Assembly: GCA_033439255.1 (NCBI GenBank)
Contig: CM065881.1
Span: 3,224,001-3,288,000, forward strand
Length of the DNA stretch: 64,000 nucleotides
Direction of reading: 5' to 3'
Origin: Hericium rajendrae
Lineage: Eukaryota; Basidiomycota; Agaricomycetes; Russulales; Hericiaceae
Shown: in pieces, positions 36,698-48,858 of the stretch
Numbering within the stretch: the stretch's first letter is position 1
How the letters are laid out: every line of letters begins with the position of its first letter
Position numbers and translations under genes: made by a program
The notes under the pieces: generated by a model
What the model was told of the DNA's origin: nothing
Database searches by the model: none
The model's input: the letters and a program-made list of their open reading frames with translations, nothing else

Positions 36698-37320
36698 GAT
36701 CTTGAACGTTGACGGGAGTTTTGATGGATCCTCCGCTTCGGGGGGTTTGTGGGCCTTTTTGGTGGGGGTGTCGCAGCGCGTTCCTTGCCCTTCGCGGATG
36801 CTGCATTTTTCGCCTTCTTTGGGGGCGGCGGCGACTTCAGGTTTGGCTTCTGACGTTTCGACGGCTCGTCGTTCTGGATTTTTGGTTTCTTGTGAGGGTA
36901 TTCCGAGGGCTTTCCGGATCTTTCAGAGGGAGGGCGGGATTTATTGGAGGCATGACGAGGACGTCGACATAAGTATTGCCCCGAATTTGTGGTTAGGGCT
37001 TCATTAGAGGCTCTTGCATAACATCCGCTCATCCTGCTCCTCTGAAATTCTGAATCCCAGTCGAGTTCGTCGCGTCGATAAGTCACTTGCTGAGGACAAG
37101 CAGCTTTACGTTCAACTGAAAAATTTGACCCAATATGCTCATAAGTACTCATATTGATCATTTCAACTGTTATTTCTAGACAATTTTCATGGTGCTACAT
37201 AATGGATACTTAAGTGAATAATGCAGGGGTCAGTCGCAGCAATAAAAATCAGAGTCGAATCGCATTCCAGACAGTTTAGTGAGCAGGATGCCTCGTGAAC
37301 TCACGGAGACGACTCGTCCA
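36698..37320 (-). other. Out-of-frame remnant of the MAK11 basic N-terminus and spacer
   Basis: On the minus strand, about 36960-36760 encodes KKPKIQNDEPSKRQ and PPPPKKAKNAASAKGKERA, conserved in unit 2 but frameshifted relative to the WD40 start at 36697. The rest is spacer upstream of it toward the RPC25 fragment, with no gene recognised. Confidence 0.6.
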
Positions 37321-38038
37321 TCAGCCCTCGTCCATCGTCTCCACCTCCGCCGCCTTCCACCACGTCAATGGCCCTAATCCTTGCTCCGCGATCGAGCACT
37401 ATGCATTATTCTTAGTATGCACATTGCAGAAGACCCAAATGGAACCACAGACCGTAACCGAATATGGCGGGCGCTGCGCCTCCCGCTTCACCTGGACACC
37501 CTCCGTGGCCTTCGACGGCCCCGGCTCGTCATCATAGAATTCGTCCCTCTCGACGCGTACGCGCACGATCTCGCTCTGGTCGATATACATGCGATCGGAA
37601 AGCGGTGAGTCGAGCAGCGCGTGCGCGCTGGTCTCTTCCGAGCTTGGGAGCCAGAAGTGTGCGCGCTCATTGGGGTCGCTGGGAGGAAAGGGTTAGTGGA
37701 GCATGAAGAAGGCTGTGGATGGGACGTACAAGGCGGAAGGCTGTGGGAGGTAAATGAGAGGGATGAACATGTCGTCGAAGAATCCTACGGAGACTGGAAG
37801 GGAAATGGTTCAGACGAGCGTTACAGGTCGTAGACATATCACATACGCTGGATCCCGTTCTCATCGGAGGACTTCACTTTGGCGATGATTTACTTCCGAT
37901 GCAAAAGGTCGAAACACGGTCATCCTGAATACGACTATCAATAGATCAGTGTTAGTTTTAACAAAGAGCAAGGACTGCACGTACCCGTGTACCACAGAGA
38001 GCCATCTCCATATCTAACCTTCTCCTCGCCCGCTTCTG
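37321..38038 (-). pseudogene. RPC25-like (RNA polymerase III subunit) gene, 5'-truncated, copy 1
   Basis: The C-terminal part of the Rpc25/RPC8 subunit (OB-fold Rpb7-like partner in the Pol III stalk). It reads KVRYGDGSLWY at the truncated 5' side, then VVFRMTVFRPFASEV, VGFFDDMFIPLIYLPQPSAL, RMYIDQSEIVRVRVERDEFY, and the last exon CSIAEQGLGPLTWWKAAEVE with stop at 37321. The gene lacks its N-terminal SHS2/tip domain because the sequence switches to kinase-derived DNA at 38038/38039. One extra base in the FASEV region (near 37893) shifts the frame. It cannot encode a functional subunit. The intact gene is predicted elsewhere, most simply at the distal end of the array. Confidence 0.83.
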
Positions 38039-40046
38039 CGTCCAGAAAGTCATCTGGCCACTTGCCCTTCCCCAACCTGATCCTCTCCATTTTCTCCTTC
38101 TCCTGATCTCGCTCAGGCTCCCTCCCAGCAATAAACACATACCCCTCCTCGACCTCCTCCGCGACCCGCATCAGATTCACCTCCGCACTCTCGCTCGGCC
38201 GCCGCTCACGCAATCGCCGCCCCTCCTCTCCCAACATCAGCACGCTCCCCTCCGCTTTCCCGAACGACTGCTGCGGGCTATACTCCTCCGGGACAAACGA
38301 AGTCGCCTCCGTCGTCGCCGTCCGCATCGTCCCAAAGCGGCCTCCACTCCCACCCCCGCCCCCACCCTCACCACCGCGTCCCCAGAAACTCGAGTGCCCC
38401 GTCCCCTCCGTCGCAACACTCGACGCCGTGCTCTGCCGCCCCGGATCGTCGCCCAAGCTCACCTACATCGATTCCGCGACGGACACGTGCAGACGCAACG
38501 GCGAGCGCGGCGGCACAATCGGCGGCACGTCGTCCGCTTCCGCCTCCCCGTCCGACGGTGCGCCCGCCGCCCGCCCATCGCTCGCCGAGCCCTCAGGACT
38601 GTCCGCGCGCACAGTCGGCAGAGCAGGCGCGGGCGGGCTCGCGCTCTTGCGCGGCACGCCTAGCGCGAGGTTCGGCGTCGATGCGACGCCGCGCTGCGTG
38701 CCGTACACGTCGCAGCCCTCTGCCCAGCGCGAGCACGGTGCGCGCGACGTGCGCGAGCGCGTCGGCGGTGCCCTCGAGGAGGTCGTCGCGCCGGAAGAGC
38801 GCGTCCGCGGCGAGCCCGTGTTGCGTGCAAGCGCACGCGTCCGTCCTCGCGCGCGTCGATGCGCGTAATTGACCCGAGGCGGAGCTTGTTCATCAGGCTG
38901 TGGGGGTGCGGGTTAGCGTCAATTTAATCCCCGATGACGACGGCCCGACAACGGCGATACTCACTGGCACAACACACTGACACAACACATATACATCCCG
39001 CACCGCGTCCCAAAATGCTCTTCTCTCCCGCTCGCCACCCCCGCGTCCGACCTTCATCACACGCCCAAGCCCGTCTAGCCTTGCTTCAAGCTCATCAGCT
39101 TCCCGCCGACCGAGCGCAAGGTACGCCGCAGGGCGAAGGAGCTCGCGCACAAGCAATGCCGCAGCAGACTGGATCGCTACCGCATCGTCAGAGCTGACTG
39201 TTAGAGACATACTTGCGCCATGGGTAGGCGTGACGGAACGCGCGCGGTTTGGAGACAGGACGGGCGAGAGCGCACGGGGACGCGAGATGCTTGGCGAGGT
39301 CGGTGTGATTGGCGACACGGCGCGCGGGCGCTGTGCGTCGACGGAGGCCCGACGCGGCATGGGCGGCGGTGACGGTGCGTCGATCTAGGGCCGCCGCGGT
39401 GCGTCGACAGACCCTCTTCGCGGATTTGGCAGGGGCGACGGCGCGTCGCGGTCGACGGAGGGACGCCTCTGCGAGTCGATGGAGCCGCGCTGCGCAGACG
39501 AGTGCTCTAGCAAGTGCGACGTGCTCGCGGACCCCACACCGCGGTACAGCGCGCCCGATCTGCGTGGTGGCGCGTGCGTCCGTGTTAGGCTAGGGCTTGT
39601 CGTGCGGGTACGTGAGAGGCTTGTGCGCATCGGTGTCGGCGTGGCGGGCGGGCTTTCAGGTCGACGGGGTGTGGATGGGGAGGACGGTAGTAAGGGCGGC
39701 GGGCGCGGCTTACGCTTCGAGGGCGGCGTCGGTGAAGATGGCGTCGATGGCGACTGCTGCACCCGCGTTGTCGACCCCGATCCGCGCCGCGGCTAAGTGG
39801 TGCGGGCCCGCTGATGACGAGCTTATCTGTGCTCCGACCTGCCGCGCCTGCGAACTTGGAGCGTTCCGGCGAGACAAGCGCGATGCTGGACCCGTTGGCA
39901 TGCGACGTCAGACCGGCACAGGGCTGCGACTTGGGGGGAGGGCAGCGCTTGTGAAGACAGGTGCAGTGCGGGGGAGGACATCGATGCCCCACGGAGCGAC
40001 GGGGCGCGGAAGGGTGTGAAGCCGCCGGGAAGATCGTCCTCCTCCT
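38039..40046 (-). pseudogene. CH-domain kinase gene fragment, copy 2
   Basis: Homologous to 26331-28439 of the kinase gene and in the same orientation. It keeps the CH-domain region and disordered flanks but lacks the kinase and C1 domains and, owing to a deletion, the start codon and promoter. It carries a TAG at 39385-39387 where the parent has TCG (Ser), plus frame-disrupting changes around 38700-38830. The deletion junction is at about 40046. Confidence 0.9.
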
Positions 40047-42356
40047 CTCGATCTGCTGCGGTCAGCATACAGGTCAGCCAGAACGAAGGAACGACGGAAG
40101 AGAAAGAGGGAAAGCGAGCGAGCAAACAGTTCCCGCACGACGACGGCGAGACCAGGAACTGAGGTTGGCGCCGCCATCACTCGCCTGGCAAAAGGAAGCA
40201 GCTCCCGTCGCGGTCTTACAGGGTCTTACCGGCTTTCTGCCTCATTTCGTCATTCTGTCCGCAATTTCAAACGTCTGGTTTATTTCATCTGCCTCGGCTG
40301 TGATCTACCCGTCGTCACGTTCAAGCATTGGCACTACAGTATTCGACTACCCAAATATCTGCGCAGCGCACCGCAGACCCGTCGCGCATGAGTACCGGCT
40401 TCGGAATCACACAACGAACACGAGTACCATCTATCGCCGATACAGCTTCTTCCATGCAACCACGCACCGCGATAGTACCTGACACGCCCCGCGTCTTCGA
40501 AGTCTCCGTCCTGCATACAAAGACGTGCGCAATGACCTACTTTACCCCGCGGGCGTCTCCCGACTCCCGACCGCGGACCGCGCGAGCAAGCAACCCGTTT
40601 CTGCATCCGCCCCGTGGCGCCTACGCATCAGAGAACGCCCAATCCGCGTCGGTGCCTGTACCTCACCCAGAACGACATACGCACAACACAACACCCTTCT
40701 TACCCACAACACACTCACCTGCTCACCGTTCAATACAATGTGCTGTCCCTGCTCCTATGGGGCTGAACGGCTATAGGCCAGTCGGCTCCACGGCCACACG
40801 GGCATGCTGGTGAGGATCATCGATCCAGATGCTTGCAGGCAGACCCATGACGTCCCAGGCATCCGCTGACACAGTGGCGTCCGCACTGACGTAGCGCCGT
40901 CTCCAACAGTGCCGTAAATCGATGTCCCACCGACGACAACACTTGCCTCTTCCGTCCTGTCAGCCGACGCGCACCAATATCAGAGACAGAGTCGAGTCGT
41001 ACACACCAATATTGAGCTCATGCAGTACGTACCCACCAGCCTCCCACGACGGCCTACTGTACTTGCATTATCAGCACGGCACCGCCTCCCAGGAAGCCTG
41101 ATATCCGCGATAGCAGGCCCAGCGGCCCATACTCGGAGCGCGTGACCGCGCTTCCCAGCCCCCCGCCACGCCCGGCTTCTCGCTGCAAAGTCTGCCTCAC
41201 ACAGGTTTAGCATAGCATTCGTGTGTGACAGACAGGGGCCTTCGCCGAACCTTCGCGGACGCAGACGCCAGACGGCGCGCGCCTGCCGCAAACGCGCTCC
41301 TCGCGTCGAGTTCTGCGCGCCGCGAGAGCACGTTTCTCGTGCGCCGGCGAGGCGAGACGATGAGCGGCGCGTGACCGTGCGGCGTTGAACGTTGGTGGAG
41401 AGGTCTGTGCGCGAGCGGCGGGGTCTGCGAGGAGAGGAGGCTAAGAGTGGAAACAGGCGCGAGGCTTGGAAGAGAAAGGACGATCCGGAGGAGCGGGCTT
41501 CGTGGGTGTGGGCGGTTCTCGTCGCATCCTAGGCCCGAATGAAGGATCAATGCGGCGTGCATCGTGAGTGGTGCATACAATCGCACGACGGGTCCACGGA
41601 TATCGTGAGTAGGGCGTTGATCAGATGATGGGCCGATATGCCGCTGCGTTGTATGCGACCGTCGTGATCGCGGGAGCGCACGTTGGCGGCGAAGGCAAGG
41701 GAGCGCATGGCGATCAAACGAGGTCCATAAGACTCCGTGGCATTGTCGGGCCGGGCATGGTTGACGTGGCTTCGAAGAAACCTGCATGCGAAAGGACGGG
41801 TAACGATGCGAACTGAGGTGCAGTGAGGGCGTACTCATTCGGATGCTATAATAATCCTGGCACCATGGTACGAGAGCGAACAGGACGGAGGGGCGCAAAT
41901 GATCTGTAACAGATGGTCATCGATGTACGCTTTCAATGGACCTATCAGAGGCATTGAGGGGAGGAATCAAGGCTTGTCTTGGCGCCTGCTCACTTCCAAA
42001 AGCTGCTACTTGGATGCTGTACGCGGCGTATATGCGCATGGCATGGACGTCACTGTAGAGAACAGTAGCTATGGAGACATACCTTGGCAAGTCTCTAGTA
42101 GAAACGAAGTTAGAACACGAGAGATGCTGCAGTGACAGTTCGAAACACGCGCATACACACGCACCAGGAGAGGGTTTCCGGAACGAAACGACTCTGAGAA
42201 ATCGAAGAGACTTTCGGCGCTTGTCTTCCTCCCTCAACCACCGTCAACAAGCGCAAATACTGTATCGTAGCACTCATCTCCCATCGTATCTCCCTAGGAT
42301 CACTCGTCTTGCGAGATTCGATATATTCGCTCATCGTTGCTAACGTTAAACCCATC
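40047..42356. other. Duplicated 5' flank of DUF6535 copy 2
   Basis: Homologous to 29501-31835. No gene is recognised. The only long minus-strand frame seen in unit 1 is split here, which argues against coding. The 300 bp before the ATG differ from the matching region of units 1 and 3. Confidence 0.65.
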
Positions 42357-45300
42357 ATGTCTACCAGCGAAGCTGACAATCCCGGTCCAAGTGCATCTTC
42401 CCTCATTCCTACTCATGCATTCCGCTGATCCTCATGATAAAGGCGGGCTCGATGCAGGGCCTCCTCAAGACACCTCAGCCGACGAACGAGTTGTGTGTGA
42501 TAGCGAGATCGACGGCGGGCGCCATGCAGGGATTCCTCAAGATACCTCATCCGATAGCGAGACCGACGACGAACCCACCTCATCCGATGGCGAGATCGAC
42601 GACGAACCCATCTCATCCGATAGCGAGATCGACAGCGAACCAATTCCGACCGTATCAGAGGCACATGCAAACAAGAGGAAGAAAGGGCGATACTTCGGTA
42701 TGCCAAAGAATCGTTCGGCCCCGGGTATGTTCTCGTATTTTCCTGATCATATAGTTTATGCTGATGCTGCGATTGAAGTATATCTGCGGCCTGATGACTA
42801 CGAGCAGAAATATCCTCCTGATGATATCGAAGAGGCTCTTGGTCTGAATGCTCGTGTCTGGCGCGTGTACCTCGACGAAGCACAAGCCTTCGACAGCAAC
42901 ATGATCGAGGGCTGGAAGGACACGATTGATGTCCTCCTCGTCTTCGTGAGTCACTGTCGTCATTATTGCTTGCACATTTAATGGTCTCTTGCTGTTGTGC
43001 AGGCAGGTTTGTTCTCGGCTGTCGTGACTACCTTCGTCGTACAGACTTCACAGAACTTGCAGCCCAACTACTCTGAAGTCTCTGCCCTGTTGCTCTCGGA
43101 GCTTGTTGGCTTGCAACGTGCAATGGCTGAAGGGCGACTGCTCGCCTCTGATCCAGCATCTTCTCAGAATGCAACATCTTTTGTGGCACAAAAATCTGAT
43201 CAATGGATCAATGGACTCTGGTTTACTAGTCTGGCCCTGAGCTTGGCCACTGCTCTGATATCTGTGCTGGTGAAGCAGTGGCTTCAATACTATATGATGC
43301 CAGTCTCTGGGACTAGTCAGGAGCAGGTGCATGTTCGACAGTTCCGATATACTGGCATGAAACTATGGCATGTTGAAGGCATTATTGGGAGCTTGCCAGT
43401 CTTGATGCATCTTGCTCTTATGCTATTTTATATTGGGCTGGTAATCTTGGTTGTACAATTGAACAAGGGTATTGCAATTGCTGTTGCCATTGTTGCAGGA
43501 CTGGCATATATTGGATATTTTGCCACAAATATATGGGCTGTGATTGATATGCAATGCCCTTATAAAACACCATTGTCTAACTTTTCGAGACTATTATTGA
43601 AAATAATAAGGCCTGAGATATATAAGATGTGGCTGAAGTTACAAAAGATCTGTTTATATATTTGCAAACATCAACATGTTATGTATAAAACTGTCTCTGT
43701 AGATCTTTTAGAAGAAGATTGTGTTCCTAAAAATGAAAATTTATTTATTGAGAAAAATGTCATTCAAAAAATGACTAAAACTCTTGATATAGATGCACTA
43801 GTCTGGCTCAGTACAATATCATCTAATCTCTCAATCTCAAAAATTATCTATTATTCACTAGCAGCATTAGATCTTAATAAGCATAATGCTATTGCTTTGC
43901 TGTCACAATCAACAATTAAACATTTTTATTCTAATAATATTCCTAAAATTCTCAAAAATGACAGTCCAAGTCCATATGAAGTTTGTAACATATTTTTGGC
44001 TGATATGATAAACTTCACAACACATGCCAAGTATAAAAAAGAAACAGGGAAAATTATAAAGAATCATCCACTAACATATAAAACAAATTTTTATAGTACT
44101 CATCAATATCTATTGACCTTGTTTGATATTTGTAGTTGTTCCCCCTTTCATAAAACAACAATACATTTTCGTAATTCAAATTATATTTTATTAAGACTTG
44201 AGAAGATGATACAAAAATCAACTATGAAAAACTGGTTATGGAGAAGAGAATTACATGTTATAACTCATATTTTACAGCTTGATAAAAAATTATGTGAGAT
44301 AGTTCATGTTGGCCTTTTATATCTCAAGTCTGAACATTTTTGGAAGAATAATGATGTTGAATCAACTGTTAGATCTGATATTATTTTAGAAAATTTATAT
44401 ATTTTGTTACAAAATCATTTTTTAGTCACAAGCAAAACTGTGCTGGATTCTTTCTTACCTACTGATCGAGATTCAATTAAAGCAAAAATCTTTCTTTTAT
44501 ATTTTGATAATATTGACAAATGGATTGATCATACTTCAAAAGCAGATATTGATCTTTTTATTAGCATTTGGTTAGATCATTGGCCAAATGAATTTGATAT
44601 ATTTTTTCAATCTGAGATATATTTAGAGCATTCTGTTAGATTGCTCAATTGTAGCAAAGTTTATAAAAAACTGACACCGCCTAAAATTAAAAAAATGATA
44701 ATAAAACCTGTTTCTTATATTTTGCATAGAAGTAAGACTTTTTCTAGCACAATATTTACATCTTTAAATGAAAGCTTTTTATATGCACTTTATAGTGTAA
44801 AAGATGAAATACTTACTGATGTAGAATATTGTGAAGCATATTTACACATTTTAAATTATAGTGCTAAATTTGATTTCTGGTACAATCATAACATCATGAC
44901 TATTATTCCACATATGCCAGTACATAAAAGACTATGGAAGCCTATAAATCAATTTGTTTCTTGTCTTTATAAGCAAGTCTTATATAAACCATCAGATGAA
45001 TTCTTAGATTGGTACTGTAAATTATTTTTAAAGCATTTAAATGAGCATACTAGTTCTCATATAATATACGATTCAAAATTTCTTGAGTTGATGGATCATT
45101 CTTTGGAGCAACCAATTTGGACAGAATTTCTTGCATCTGTCATTAAAGAGTACAATGAAACACCATATCAAAAAAGATATAAAACTATGCCTAGTTGCTC
45201 TGATAGCAATCGTTCATACTTTGATCAGCTAATATACTTGAGTGAGATGAAGAGAAGACTTAATGTAAGCCCAACAGATAACAGATTTATACTTTATGCA

Positions 45301-45596
45301 TATATTAGTAGTGCAGAGATTGAAGATCTAAAGTGAGTTTTATTTTGTATTACTTATATAGACAACTAATACTGACTTGGCACATTTTAAGATTTCTGAA
45401 TAAGTCACAATATGCTCCATACTCTTTTATCTTTGAATTTGAACATATGTGCTTCTTCAAGAGTGAAGATGAGTCAAGTCATAGTCCAGTACCCAAGCTT
45501 CAACCTGCTAATTTTATAGCTAAAGCTGTACATAGAGTTCTTAGGTTTAGTAGAGCTTCAAATCAGATGAAAGATATAGAATTAACACCAGTGTAG
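42357..45596 (+). CDS. DUF6535 multi-pass membrane protein, array copy 2
   Basis: Exons 42357-42390, 42443-42724, 42779-42945, 43003-45332 and 45392-45596 sum to 3018 nt (1005 aa), all phases closing. Intron positions match copy 1. The DUF6535 membrane module (AGLFSAVVTTFVVQ, LWFTSLALSLATALISVLV, LMHLALMLFYIGLVILVVQL) is about 90-95% identical to copy 1. The AT-rich C-terminal domain is only roughly half identical by my reading, although landmarks such as KIFLLYFDNID, RLLNC, WYC-LFLKHLNE, FLASVIK and MKRRLNV align. Exon 2 has an in-frame expansion of an acidic 11-residue repeat (SSDSEIDDEPI-like) absent from copy 1. The intact frame over 3 kb next to pseudogenes of the same age suggests selection. 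Confidence 0.9.
42544..42642 (+). repeat. In-frame 33-bp minisatellite, three copies
   Basis: Three direct 33-bp units (42544-42576, 42577-42609, 42610-42642) encode an 11-residue Ser/Asp/Glu-rich repeat in the N-terminal acidic region of DUF6535 copy 2. Units 1 and 3 of the array lack it. Confidence 0.9.
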
Positions 45597-45870
45597 TTTA
45601 CATATGCTGAGTGCTAATCACTCTCCTCAAATGTATCAAAAATATTGTAGAATCAACTGGCTGCTTAGAATGCAATTATATTGTATGTATGCCATTAACA
45701 CAAATTGATGCTTTAAAGTACTACTTTGGTATGTTATAATCAGTAAAGCCTTAGACTTTAAATGTTCATGATGATTGCTTTTTGCTTTTTGTTCACTTGA
45801 TAAGGTGTAGAACAGGATATAAGCAAGTATCATAGACAATATATGCAAGGGTTAATCCCATTGGAAGATG

Positions 45871-47584
45871 CTAGTCCTTTTCTTCTTCCTCTTCCTCCTT
45901 CTCCTCCCTCTCACCTTCGTCTTCCTCCTCCTGCTCCGAGGGCCACTCCTCCTCACCTTCCTCCTCCTCCTGCCCCTCCCACTTCTGCTTCACACCAACA
46001 TCAACCCCAGCCTTTGCCGCCTCCCCATCCGCCAACACCACACACGTCAACTGGCTCCTCTTCGAATTGTACACCACCGCCGGCTGAATCTCTACCACCG
46101 TGCCCTCCGTCGGCACCGTGAAGAGATCGTACACATGGATCGTCCCATCCGATGACGTGCTCGTGAGAATGGTCGTCGCAGGCTGTGCAGGCATCGGCAG
46201 CGCGATGTGCAGTGTCGAGAGCGCCTTGACTCTACACATCCCAAGGGAAAAAGTGAGTGAGCACATGAAAGCACGGAGAGGAGGAAGACGCACCGATTGC
46301 CGTGCCCGACGAAGTGTGCACGGAGTGGTGGTGGTGCGGCTGCATCACCGTCGTGCAGCGCGCTCACATCATACGTGGCGGTCTTACCGTCCTCGCCTGC
46401 GATGAGCATGAGCTCCGCGGTGCCCAGCGCGATGAAGGTGACATCGTGGATGCGTGCGGAGTGGGTCAGGGTTTGGAGGAGCGCAAGGTCCTGTGTGACG
46501 AGATGTGAGTCGCGGGTGAGGGAGACTAGGGACGGAGGGGGGGTACGGTTGTGTAGAGGTCGATTGTTTTTTGATGTTAGACCATGAGCAGCATGCCATC
46601 TGTTGACCACCGCACGAGCTCGCCCTCTGCAGAAATAAGAGTGGTTAACACTCTGGTGTGTACTCGGAAGGTATCGCAGAACGATAGCCCCGCGTGATAT
46701 TCTGCCTGCAACGCATCGAGATGACGCATATAGTCCCAAGGCAAATTCCACCGAATCCCATCGCCTCGCGGATCTGTTTGAATTCTGGGCCGTGCACGAC
46801 ACGGAGAATACCCATAGTGCCATCCTTAATGGTCACTACTGCACGCGAAGCCCATCGTTCTGAAACGCGAGACAAAAAGACACGTACTGAAACCGAGACG
46901 CATACTCGCGCCGCCATGGCCGCGCATGAGGTCCCACATGCGCAGCGTGTGGTCTTTGCCGATGCTGAGCACGACCTTACCGGAGGGATGCATGGCGACA
47001 GAGTTGACACAGCCCTTATGGCCCTTGAGAGAATGCAGGACGGCCCAGTCACGCGTGCAGAAGAGCGCGAGGGTGCCATCTTTGGATGCAGAGAGCAGAT
47101 GCGAGCGCGTAGGGAAGACGAGGTGTGTGATCGAGCCTGGTGCAGCAGCCTGTGAGGTTTTTGCGGGAAACATTGGGCTTGAAAAACGTACCTTCTGAGT
47201 CCAAGCGTTTCGAAGGACAGGCCGGAAGTCTCATCCGAGAACCCCTCGCACCCACGGTAGGTAACCTATGTGGTGCATGAGGCCGCTGACCTCTTTCCGC
47301 TGGCGAAGATCCCAGACCTTGACGATCTCATCTGCACTGCCCATCGCGAGCCACTTGCCGCCCTCCGGCGAGGCAGCGACTGCTTTGATGCACGACACAT
47401 GCGCAAGGAAGATGAAGAGCGGCTTCAGCGTGAACTCAAGATCGTCCGAGACGGTGCCCTCGAGGCCGTAGAGTAGCTTTTCGTACGAGCCGACCATGAT
47501 CTTGAACGTCGACGGGAGTTTTGATGGATCCTGCACTTTGGGGGGCTTATGGGCCTTTTCCTTCATGACTTTTGGAGGGGGCAT
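45871..47584 (-). pseudogene. MAK11-like WD40 gene, array copy 2 (disrupted)
   Basis: Collinear with the unit-1 gene. A possible start MPPPKVMKEKAHKPPKVQD at 47584 is in frame with GSYEKLLYGLEGTVSDD. Later blocks (GHKGCVNSVAMHPSGKV, GELVRWSTDG, SSDGTIHVYDLF, the acidic tail) are present. A TAA at 46577-46579 (MLLMV then stop) replaces a CAG codon of copy 1 inside the propeller. About 75 bp are inserted at 47195-47269 next to an intron donor. That insertion might be tolerated, because a GT inside it can replace the old donor and keep frame. The nonsense codon should be inactivating. Confidence 0.82.
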
Positions 47585-48145
47585 CGCAGCGGTTCAAGTA
47601 GCGGTTCCTTGCCCTTTGCGGATGTTGCATCTTTTGCCTTCTTCGGGCGTGGCGGTGACTTCAGCTTTGGCCTCTGACGTTTCGATGGCTCATCATTCTG
47701 TATTTTGGGTTTCTTTTGAGGGTGTTCCAAGGGTTTTTCAGATTTTGCAAGGGGAGGGCAGCTGGATTTATTGGAAGATTTGGAAGGCACGAGGAGGACG
47801 TCGACATAAGTATTGTCCCGAACTTGTGGTTAGGGCTTCCTTAGAGGCTCTTGCATGACATCCACAAACAACACTCGTCCTGCTCCTCTGAAATTCTGAA
47901 TCCCAGTCAAGTTCGTGACGTTGCGTCGATAAGTCACTTGCGGAGGACAAGCAGCTTAACGTTCAACTGAAAAATTTGACCTAATATGCTCATAAGTACT
48001 TATATCGATCATTTCAGCTGTTACTTCTAGACAAGATTTTCATGGTGCTACATAACGAAATAACTTACTTAAGTCACAGTCGAATCGTGCTCCAGACAGT
48101 TTCGTGAGCAGGATGCCTCGTGAGCTCATGAAGACGACTTGTCCA
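47585..48145 (-). other. Spacer with MAK11 basic N-terminal remnant (unit 2)
   Basis: On the minus strand, 47790-47600 encodes MPSKSSNKSSCPPLAK and KKPKIQNDEPSKRQRPK, the basic N-terminal extension, out of frame with the WD40 part. No other gene is seen. Confidence 0.6.
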
Positions 48146-48858
48146 TCAGCCTTCGTCCATCGTCTGAGTCTCCACCTTCGCCGCCTTCCATCATGCCAAT
48201 GGCCCCAATCCCTGCTCTGCGATCAAGCACTATGCATTATTCTTAGTATTCACATTGCAGAAGACCCAAATGAAACCACAAACCGTAATCGAATACGACG
48301 GGCGCCGCGCTCCCCGCTTCACCTGGACACCCTCCGTGGCCTTCGGCGGCCCCGGCTTGTCATCATAGAATTCGTCATTCTTGACGCACACGCGCACGAT
48401 CTCGGCCTGGTTGATATACATACGGTCGGAAAGCAGCGAGTCGAGCAGCGCGTGCATGCTGGTCTCTTCCGAGCTTGGGGGCCAGAAGTGTGCGTGCTCA
48501 TTGGGATTGCTGGGGAAAGAGAAAGTGCGGAGGAAGTAGGATTAGGAGTGGGACGTACAATGCCGAAGGCTGTGGGAGGTAGATGAGTGGGATGAACATG
48601 TCGTCGAAGAATCCTACGGAGACTGGAAGGGGGATGGTTCAGACGAGAGTTACAGTTCATACAAACGTCACAGTGAAGTCCTCTGCTGAGAACTTCACTT
48701 TGGCAATGATAATTTCCAATGCAAAAGGTCGAAACATGGTCATCCTGAATACGACTATCAATATATCAGTGTTAGCTTCAACAAAGAGCAAGGACTGCAC
48801 ATACCTGTATACCACAAGAAGCCATCTCCATATCTGACTTTCCCCTCGCCTGCTTCTG
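48146..48858 (-). pseudogene. RPC25-like gene, 5'-truncated, copy 2
   Basis: Same fragment as at 37321-38038. KVRYGDGFLWY, VVFRMTMFRPFALEIIIAKV, VGFFDDMFIPLIYLP and RMYINQAEIVRVCVKNDEFY are readable. The last exon has TGA in place of the second-last conserved Trp (GLGPLA then stop), and the exon end near 48676 no longer matches copy 1. It is fused at 48858/48859 to kinase-derived sequence. Confidence 0.82.

Larger units (their letters stand above)
26331..38038 (+). repeat. Segmental tandem array, unit 1 (11.7 kb)
   Basis: The direct repeat begins inside the kinase gene and ends inside an RPC25-like fragment. Its content is kinase 5' half, DUF6535 gene, MAK11-like gene and truncated RPC25. 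It aligns collinearly with 38039-48858 and with the DNA from 48859 on. It contains 1.06 kb (about 28440-29500) that is absent from both other units. Confidence 0.9.
38039..48858 (+). repeat. Segmental tandem array, unit 2 (10.8 kb)
   Basis: Collinear copy of unit 1 lacking the 1.06 kb kinase 5' segment. The left and right boundaries show the same RPC25-kinase junction (38038/38039 and 48858/48859). It holds a kinase pseudogene, an intact DUF6535 gene, a MAK11 pseudogene and an RPC25 fragment. Confidence 0.9.

Noticed and set aside
42544-42642. CRISPR-like repeat array
   Set aside because: The repeats are contiguous with no spacers, are coding in frame, and the genome is eukaryotic.
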